This document shows positions 56,622 to 64,000 of a DNA stretch of 64,000 nucleotides, in pieces. Origin of the DNA: Tubulanus polymorphus. Its lineage: Eukaryota > Nemertea > Palaeonemertea > Tubulaniformes > Tubulanidae. How positions within the stretch are numbered: position 1 is the first letter of the stretch; the number at the start of each line of letters is the position of its first letter. Made by a program: the position numbers and the translations under genes. The notes under the pieces are model-generated. The model saw only the letters and a program-made list of their open reading frames with translations, was not told the origin of the DNA and did not search any database. The DNA lies in NCBI RefSeq assembly GCF_964204645.1, contig NC_134032.1, positions 2,630,916-2,694,915 on the forward strand, given 5' to 3'.

Positions 56622-58568
56622 ATGTCTTGCAACAACAGCACTAGGGTGAAAGTGATCGGAGGCCCGGAAGACCGAAAGAAGTCTATGATGATAGCTGTTA
56701 TAACAATGAGTAATGAGGTCAAGGAATTGATTCTCACAAAGGATTTGGCATGTAAATTGGTTGTTGGTGCATTCAGGACTGTAACCAATTTAAAATTTAC
56801 AAGTGGTCCTGTATGTTATGGGACAAAGAATTCCAAGGTATGTAGTGTTCGTGTTGAAAATGGTTGCTTAGGTGATTCTATAATGGGTGGCTGGGTAGCT
56901 GTTGGTTGTTATTGCATGGATAGACCAGATTCATTTTTTGGATGGTATAATGTTATGTGGAATATCTTTAAAAAGATAGTATGGGGATGTTGTGAGGTTG
57001 ACAGTTATTTACGAAAGGATGTTGTCATGATTGAAGAGGGAGTGGTTGATTAGTGCGGTGTTTTGTAGTAAATAGCATGGATGATGTGTTTGGTCATACT
57101 TTTGATTTATTTCAGATATTTAAGACTAAAGACTTTGAAGTTGACAGCGATGTGGTGTCAGGATATCTGCATGCCCCTAAGGTGTCTGTCGCTGATGCTC
57201 TGCGTTCCCCGAAGCGACGCAGGGTTAGTGTAAAGGGCAAGGTGACAAAGGTAAATGCCTATTGTTGTAGTTGGGATGGGATGCGTAGGACTTGGTAAGG
57301 ATTTGTTGTAGCACTAGATGCTACACATATGTAGTACCAATGTTGTTGGTGCCGTATTGAAGTAGGACATAAATTGATTTGAATGACAGACTCCCTAAGT
57401 TGGTATTGCCTGGATGAATGCAGTTACATGACGCAGAGTTAATCCGTTGAAAGTGAAGAGTTAATTCTATAACTTACAACTGTGAAACTTGGATCCTGAG
57501 TTCAGAGTCTAAATTCTTGATGATCAAATAAACTTGAGTTAACTCACCACTGTGGAACTGGATTCCGAGTTCAGAGTTTAAATTCTTTATTGATGATATG
57601 AACTAAAGTTAACTCACAACTGTGAGACTGGATTCTGAGTTCAGAGTTTGAATTTTATATTGACCAAATGAACTAGAGTTAATTCACAACTAAGAAACTG
57701 GATCCTGATTGTGTGATGTAAATGTGGTTGTTGAGAGGGCATTAGGATGTGTGGCATGTAGTGGCATTATGTTCCCAAAATAATGGTTTGTTGTATTAAA
57801 TTTTAGGTGTATGGTGTAACATCTGGTGTCAGCGGTGACGATGTGGAATGGAAGCGTCGTGATGTGCTTATAAGTGATGAGGAGACAAGTTCTTCGATAC
57901 GATTAAAATTGTGGAACGAAAATTATGGCGTTTTGGGCGAAAAAGACGAGGGTCGGGAAGTAGTAATTGAAAATGTCATCGTTAGTGTGTTTAAAGGGAT
58001 CAGTTCGTTAGATAGTACAGGGATGATTCATGTGGAGGTATGGCCAATTGTGCTGGATAGTTTGTGTGGGTATGAGGATTTATATTTGAATTCATAAGTG
58101 TCTAATGTGCTATTGATATATGTTGCAGGATGTAACAGATGAGGAATCTAATATTATTGAGTTACTTGTAGTTGGTGTAGACACGCAGGAGGACGGGTAT
58201 GTAGAATAATTGTATTTCATGATTTAGTAATGGTTGTGTTAGTTAATATGGCTTGCTATAGATTTGTGGCTGTATTGCAAATGTGGTGTAGTTCTGTGTA
58301 TAGGAATGTGCGGGCATGGTATAATATGTATAGGTTGTGTATGGACACTGTGTATGGGTGATATAAGTGGCTAGGAGTTGAGGTATTTATGTCATTATGT
58401 GTGATTTGGAATTGCAGGAAATTGGTTGTGGTGGCAGATAGCGGCAAGGAATTTGTGTGTGGTGCTGGTGTGATGATGACGGAAGATGATATTTTGGAGT
58501 GTGTGCCATCGAAGATGATGGCAATCATAGAGAACAATGTTGTTGAGTCGCTGGCCCCTGCTGAATAG
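56622..58568 (+). CDS. OB-fold (RPA-like) single-strand DNA-binding protein candidate, five exons
   Basis: Inferred exons 56622-56837, 57116-57250, 57807-58037, 58129-58196 and 58418-58568 (stop TAG). They give 266 residues with consistent phases (0,0,0,2). The centre, RRRVSVKGKVTKVYGV ... WKRRDVLISDEETSSSIRLK-LWNE ... EGREVVIENVIVSVFKGISSL, has the alternation of an OB fold of the RPA type, with a second weaker barrel possible at residues 5-110. No zinc motif is seen. RPA-like proteins coat single-stranded DNA, and copies also travel with Helitrons. Here it sits 7 kb downstream of a Helentron on the same strand, but a CpG-rich promoter suggests a normally expressed gene. The exact host or transposon origin is open. 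Confidence 0.65.
57468..57705. repeat. about 70-bp tandem repeat in an OB-gene intron
   Basis: Three and a half copies of a unit aactca-caactgtgaaactgg..cctgagttcagagttt..ttgatgat..aatgaactagagtt, 80-90 percent alike, between exons 2 and 3 of the OB-fold gene. Confidence 0.85.
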
Positions 58569-58689
58569 TTGTACGTATGTGGTTTGAATATTTGTGGGTA
58601 ATGGTTATGCAATGAGGGAATTGTGTGATGAATGTTGTATTTTTGTTATTGCAGTGGTGATTGCTGTGGTTACGGACATTTTGGGTGAT

Positions 58690-60350
58690 AGATGTATGGA
58701 TATGAATATGTAAAATATACCAATCATTGGAGCGTGGTATGCGGTTGTACTATGGGGAGGTGTGTTAATGTTTGTGGGAGGTTGATTATTTCCACTTGTG
58801 TAATTATTGTGCAGATTTGAATTTCAATGTTGTTTATTAATCATGACTCATGTGTAGGAGGTTATGGTATATCAGAGTTTCTTATTTGGATGGGTCTTGC
58901 AATTTCATAGTGTCATAGTGTCGTCAGTTGGTAATGTCGTTTAATGCTGTCCACATGCGTAATTATTGTACAGATTTGAATGTCGATGTTGTTCATTCGT
59001 CATGACTCATATTTGTAGGAGCTTATAGTTTGTTATGTAACTGGAGTGGTGTGTGGATGTATAGGTGGTTTTTATTTTATAAGCGTACGTTATGTGGAAT
59101 GTCCTATGTGGATATAGGGTCAGGGGGTGTTATTAGTGGGGGTGATGTGTTTGTAGTGAATATTTCGATTATCAGAGTTTCCTATTTGAATGGGTCTTGT
59201 AATTTCATAGTGCGATAATGTCTTAGTTAGTAATAGGTTTATGTAGTTAATTCTGTCCACTTGCATAATTATTGTACACATTTCAATTTCGATGTTGTAT
59301 ATGTAGGAGGTTATGGTATGTGCTGTTATTGGCGTGTGGTGTGTATGTTTAAGTGGGTTATAATATTTCGTTATGCGAAGTCTCCTATGTCAATATATGT
59401 AGGAGAATCAGGCGTGTTATTTAAGGGGGGCGGTTGTGTATGTAGTGAATGTTTTGATTAGCAGATTCTCCAATGCAGATATATATAGTAGGGTCAGGTG
59501 GATATGTTTGTAGGGGTGTTGTGTATTTGGTGTGAATGTTTCAATTAACAGAGTCATAATGTCATAGTGTAGTGTGTTAGTGTGTTGGTAATACGTTTGC
59601 ATAATTATTGTGCACATTGAATTTTGATGTTGTTTATTTATAATGACTGAGATGTGTAGGATGTTATGGTTTGTGCTGTTATTGGCGTGTTGTGTGTATG
59701 ATTAAGTGGGTTATAATATTTCGTTCTGTGAACCTCCTATGTTGATATATGTAGGAGGGTCAGGCAGATTTAGATCTTAGGAAGAGAGTTCAAGTATCCG
59801 AATAACCATAGAAGCGATAACATTAATAACCTCATTTTCTAATGAGTAAATACAGTTTATAAACTGTATTTACTCATTAGAAAATGAGGTTTTTAATGTT
59901 ATCGCTTTTATGGTTATTCAGGCAGATTTGTTTATAGGGGAGTTGTGTGCTGGTGCAAATGTAGTAAATGTTTCGATTATCAGAGTCTCCTATTTGGATG
60001 GGTTTTGTAATGTTATAATATGATAATGTCACAAGTTGGTAATAGGTTTATGTTGTTTAATTCTGTCCACTTGTACACATTTGAATTTCGATGTTGTTTG
60101 CTTATCATGACACATGTGTAGGAGGTTATGGTACTGGGTTGTGTAAATGTGTATGGGAGGTTATAATATTTCGTTCTGTAGAGTCTCCTCTGCGAATATA
60201 TGTCAGAGGGTGACGCGTATTAATGAAGCAGGGTGTTGTGTAGTGGTGTGTATGTAGTGTATGTTTTGATTTCGATATGTGGAAACATCTATGTGGATGT
60301 ATATAGGAGGGTCAGGTGTGTTACAAAGTGGGGTTTTGTATATACAGGCA
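58690..60350. repeat. degenerate satellite-like repeat region
   Basis: Five or more loose copies of a unit containing taattattgtacagatttgaat-like, cgatgttgtttattaatcatgac and gtgtaggaggttatgg, beginning near 58800, 58960, 59255, 59600 and 60065. Spacing varies from about 160 to 465 bases. The plus strand is unusually G/T-rich, and frames in it are not genes. A fold-back element interrupts it at 59772-59918. Confidence 0.75.
59772..59918. mobile_element. fold-back insertion of a repeat 3' end with 12-bp duplication
   Basis: The centre (about 59859/59860, acagtttataaactgt) is flanked by 60-base inverted arms containing cctcattttctaatgagtaa. The insert is bracketed by direct copies of tcaggcagattt, at about 59760 and 59919. 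The satellite on either side would be continuous without it. The arm sequence matches 28706-28775. Confidence 0.75.
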
Positions 60351-61320
60351 TGTGTAGTTATGATTTTAATTTTATGTGACCTTTATGTGAATTCATTTAT
60401 GAGTGACAGGGTTTATATTTTAGTGTTTTTGAAGATTGTGTGACAATAGTAAATGGGTAAATTGATGTACCTAGTTTCTAGGGAATGAAACAGTGTGTAT
60501 TTGGAATTGATATGTTGTTAAGTAACAGTGGTATAAGCTGGGGAAAGTATGTAGATAGTTGTAATGGGGCATGAATGATATTTGACATTGTGATTGATAT
60601 GTAGCAATGTAACAGTAAGATATGGTGGTGGATGTATATATCTAGCTGTCATGGGGATGAAGCAGTCACTGTGTGGAATGGATGTGTTGGAATGTAACAG
60701 CTATGTACAGTGTACAAAATGAGTATTATTTCATGCTGGGGGATATTGATGCGTTGTTGCCATAGGTTTTGATGTGATAACACTGTACATATATTACCAC
60801 CATTAATATTACTAAACACATATGTACAGTCTTATGAATGATTATGTATGGAACTGTATGAAGGATTGTATTGAATATATAGGAAATGGTAATTGATCAT
60901 GTAGCAATCATTTGTGGCGATGTATGTATTTTGTATTGTGCAGTGAGATAGTATTCAGAAATGTTTGTAATCAATGTTGTGGGATGAAATATAAATAAAA
61001 GGTGGATGGTATGATGATATGTGTTGTGTATAATTATTGTTTCCAAATTTGGTGCTTATCCCCATATGCTTGGCCAAGTTCTGATGTCATTTACTACATT
61101 GTCCCTGGCAAGGATTTGAGCTTGATGGCATGGCGACTGCCACAGTACAATGGGGTTCCTGCAGTGCTGCTGTGGCAATTGAGGATTCCACTCATAGCTA
61201 GTGACAATCCGCCAGGTTGCTAGTAAGTAGTTCGTCATTCGCCAGTGCGACATATGAAAGTTAGGCAGAAACCCGTTATCGCTGCTATGCAGCTATATTT
61301 ATTCCTTGGAATCTCTCGCA
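60351..61320. other. intergenic, no gene seen
   Basis: Non-coding. A frame at 61002-61223 (YYIVPGKDLSLMAWRLPQYN) has a protein-like look but no recognised domain. The phrase aggcagaaacccg..atcgctgctatgcagctatattt near 61262 repeats that at 16598. Confidence 0.4.
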
Positions 61321-61324
61321 TTGC

Positions 61325-61925
61325 TTAACATAGAGTTATAGTGAAGCCTTTTAGCCTTTTTGATACATGTATTAAAAAGTTTCTATATCTATTGTAGATA
61401 TTTCTATCAGTTTGAAATTTACTAGACAGGTATCTTCTATAAAGAGAATCCTTCTTTTTTAAAGACATCAATAAACCATTAGAAAACCATTCGTGTTTCT
61501 TGTCCCTATATATCGAAAACTTTCTTTGATTATAAGGAAACATTCCGTGTAATATTTGTAGAATACAATATAAAAAGAGTAATAGGCCACATTAGCATCA
61601 TGAATATTAAACACATGAGTCCAATCATGTGCAATGAGCTTTCGTTTAAATCGAGCGATATCATGATCTGACATTTTTCGATAACTAACCGTCCTAGTTG
61701 ATGTAAAATTGCAAATTGTGTTAATTGGATTTCTATGAATAAACTTTCGAATGTGTCATTGACACATGTAAAATCATCCAGTACCCTAAATCTAATGGTG
61801 CTGCTGTACAAACTTCTCTAAATCGGGCCCTTCGAGACCAATCCTTTTCCCGCATCAAAATAATCGGTAACACCAGACATCCTAGTTGAATTTGTCTTGT
61901 CTTCACAAGAAAACTCACAACACCG
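61325..61925 (-). pseudogene. LINE ORF2 fragment (endonuclease end and linker)
   Basis: The minus strand gives, across neighbouring frames, SSTIRFRVLDDFTCVNDTFE, SLFIEIQ, DHDIARFKRKLIAHDWTHVF, NIHDANVAYYSFYIVF, then KKHEWFSNGLLMSLKKKDSL and YNRYRNFL. This order (endonuclease C-terminus, then the linker before the RT) is typical of CR1-like LINEs. It is broken by several shifts and lacks the RT. Confidence 0.7.
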
Positions 61926-62555
61926 TAACAGACTTAAAACAAGAGGCTAACTAATAATTATTCAACGATACTGGTTGTTCCTTACCCGACTCCACGACGT
62001 TATACGTACGTAACGAAACAAACATACCTTCAAAACAAACGACCGGTATTCCGGTATACGTATGTTACTATTATAGTCTATACTAACTGAATAAACTTCA
62101 TCCTACGAGAGTGTTTACCAACTAAGGTATACTTGGAGTAAACAGTTGTAAAATATGTATTATTTCCGACGTTAGCTATGCTACAAGTTAGACTGGATAG
62201 GATTTGCAATTGACAATCCCATCGCTGCCACCAAAATGTCATAGAATTGCTAATCCTCCCTCAGTCTCCTGCAACACCACCACGACAGGAAATAATACAA
62301 ACGAAATTAAACTTTATAATTGGTATATATATTTCTAATTTTGTAATTCATTTCACCGTATGATTTCAAAATCGGTTCCGTGGTGATCTGAGATCCTCTC
62401 ACACACTCGTTCCCATAGCTAGCCACTTGCACAACAACACACACTCTCGTGTGCACGCCGGGCCTCAATGGGCCCGTCTGACCTTACACACCGGTATATG
62501 TGCATTCGACCCAACCTGGATTAATCTCCAATCACAATACCAACAATTAAGGGAT
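61926..62555. other. spacer, no gene seen
   Basis: AT-rich spacer before the GPCR copies. The open frame beginning at 62427 is upstream filler and resembles coding only after about 62570. Confidence 0.4.
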
Positions 62556-62579
62556 TGCCGGGTTTACACTATTCAAAAG

Positions 62580-62966
62580 CCAGTATTTCATGACAGTCAC
62601 TACATACTGGGATTGGATGGCATTGTTTTAGTGTTATTCGCCACTGTAGGACACATCCTCAGTATCGTCGTTCTAAAAGAACAGCACCGCGTGGCTGCAA
62701 AAATGTCATCTACGATTCTAACTTTATTATGTCTGGTGATTATGGACACGATCACACTCGATCACGGTCTTCTCCGTCTAGTTATTCGCTATACAGCTGT
62801 TGGTGCAAGTCGTGGCAAGTCCGGATTCGATATTCGTAGAAATCTACTGCCAGCTTCTGGAATCTACTGGGATTTTAGGGATTCGAATTCGGGTGGAATT
62901 AGACCATGGATCCAAATGCAATTTCCACGAAAATCTATTCCTCTGTGTGCATGCCAAGTTTCATAA
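62580..62966 (+). pseudogene. truncated GPCR copy (helices 1-2 only)
   Basis: From HYILGLDGIVLVLF through LSIVVLK, KMSSTILTLLCLVIMDTITL, DHGLLRLVIRY and SGFDIR it closely matches the start of the complete copy at 63266, at about 85 percent by eye. The match ends around 62845. Beyond it the frame is unrelated and stops at 62966. Helices 3-7 are missing. It is a partial tandem duplicate that probably makes no receptor. Confidence 0.75.
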
Positions 62967-63265
62967 TCAAACAATGAATAGGTTTTGCGCAAACTGGTTA
63001 TGAAAAACTAGTTTACCCTTTTTAGTATAGATTTTAAATTGACAATATTGGTGTTGGTTTTCACGTTAAATATTCCTCAGATATCATTCCTACTTACATT
63101 AGAACATGTTACATATACACCCATTAGTTTTAACACTTTTCTCGAGTGAGATTTCATTTATGCATATTGCACTTTTACACAGTTAATATCGCCGGCAATA
63201 AATGCATTTCATCGAATTTCAACACATAACTGATATATTCACAACGAACTGCGCCGAATATTATA

Positions 63266-63940
63266 ATGAACGGTAGCGAAGTAACGAGAACGAATCGAGT
63301 AGGTCACTACATACTCGGATTGGGTGGCATTGTTTTAGTGATATTCGGCACTGTAGGCAACATCCTCAGTATTGTCGTTCTAAAAAGAACGGCGCCGCGT
63401 GGCAGCAAAATGTCATCTACGATTCTAATGTTATGTTGTCTGGCGATTATCGACACGATCACACTCGATCACGGTCTTCTTCGTCTAGTTATTCACTATA
63501 ACGCTTTACTTGCACATCCTGGAACATCAGGATTCGATATTCGTAAACATCTAGGTGCTACTGTTAGCGCGTTCACGTGTCCCATCTCCGCGTTTCTGGC
63601 CATATTTTCGTTGCACGCGGGCTCTTTGTTAATCGTCATCTTGACGCTTGAAAGATTTTGTTGTGTCACGTTTCCGTTGAAGGCTTCGACAGTAGCAACT
63701 CGCCGAAATTCCGCATTAGGGATGTTGTCCGTTGTGATAGCCACGACCTTTATCGACGGCCATATTCTGTTTGGTGTCCGGTATATGAAACGCCCCCCGC
63801 TAGTCGGCTATCACTGCCAAACAGTCTCCGATTCATATAAATATTTCTACATCAATGTATTCGTTTGGATGGACTTAATGTTCGGCGCTCTCTGCCCCTT
63901 CTTAATTATCACGAGTATGAACGCCGCCATCATCCGCTGA
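63266..63940 (+). pseudogene. class A GPCR-like gene with early stop before helix 6; runs to the window edge
   Basis: Starts MNGSEVTRTNRVGHYILG with an N-glycosylation site (NGS). Five hydrophobic helices are evident, with GNILSIVVL in helix 1, CPISAFLAIFSLHAGSLLIVILTLERFCC (ERF in place of DRY) in helix 3, and helix 5 ending SMNAAIIR. A TGA at 63938-63940 stops translation. The same frame then continues LISASSQRQTISKSETSSK to the window edge, as expected for loop 3. It is therefore either a nonsense-broken gene, a sequencing error, or a truncated receptor. The rest of the gene lies outside the window. The family resembles the 13611 receptor only in general shape. Confidence 0.7.
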
Positions 63941-64000
63941 CTCATATCAGCCTCGTCACAACGACAGACGATTTCCAAATCAGAAACATCTTCGAAAGCA

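Noticed and set aside
63938-63940. TGA read as selenocysteine in the GPCR
   Set aside because: No reason for selenocysteine at this loop position and no SECIS element can be seen in the window.
1-64000. CRISPR arrays, operons, riboswitches or bacterial promoters
   Set aside because: None seen; introns, splice sites and transposon types show animal DNA, and the tandem repeats lack spacer structure.

Overview
The window is nuclear DNA of an animal: intron-rich genes with GT/AG splice sites, extracellular TSP1/EGF/C-type-lectin/CAP modules, divergent class A GPCRs, and many animal transposon families (Kolobok, Helentron, Gypsy, BEL/Pao, CR1-like LINEs, MITEs). The mix suggests a marine invertebrate, perhaps a spiralian (mollusc or relative). 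That is an inference, and nothing here names the species. There is no operon, CRISPR or bacterial signal. Multi-exon gene models below were built by hand from splice sites, reading phase and domain sense.

Layout. (1) 1.3-10.7 kb, + strand: a secreted protein with signal peptide, TSP1, EGF, C-type lectin (EPN/WND), EGF and a second C-type lectin. One of its introns holds a 33-bp minisatellite and another a MITE. (2) 11.0-13.4 kb: BEL/Pao and LINE debris. (3) 13.6-14.6 kb, - strand: a single-exon orphan GPCR. (4) 14.6-20.3 kb: repeats and otherwise featureless DNA. (5) 20,341-27,612: a TTAA-flanked Kolobok-type DNA transposon with two convergent genes, a THAP transposase that has lost its catalytic core and a P2X7 intracellular-domain-like gene. 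Nested between them is a 2.5-kb insertion with 61-bp inverted ends, a 4-bp duplication, an LTR-like left end, a Gypsy gag and an unidentified protein-coding frame. (6) 30.8-35.1 kb, + strand: a CAP-superfamily secreted protein with Cys-rich, Thr/Pro-rich and basic C-terminal parts. (7) 36.8-38.2 kb: a CR1-like LINE on the - strand. (8) 40.8-49.6 kb: a lightly decayed Helentron with protease-like and OTU domains, HUH Rep, PIF1 helicase and a C-terminal endonuclease. (9) 55.3-58.6 kb, + strand: a five-coding-exon OB-fold (RPA-like) gene behind a CpG-rich promoter, followed by a degenerate satellite. (10) 61.3-62.0 kb: LINE debris. (11) 62.5-64 kb: a truncated GPCR copy and a related GPCR with an early stop.

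The most unusual structures are the Kolobok composite and its nested insertion. The insertion landed at the last codons of the P2X-like gene. Each of the two Kolobok genes has a long palindrome inside its coding sequence. The nested element joins a retrotransposon 5' part to an unrelated gene and ends in an inverted copy of its own LTR tip.
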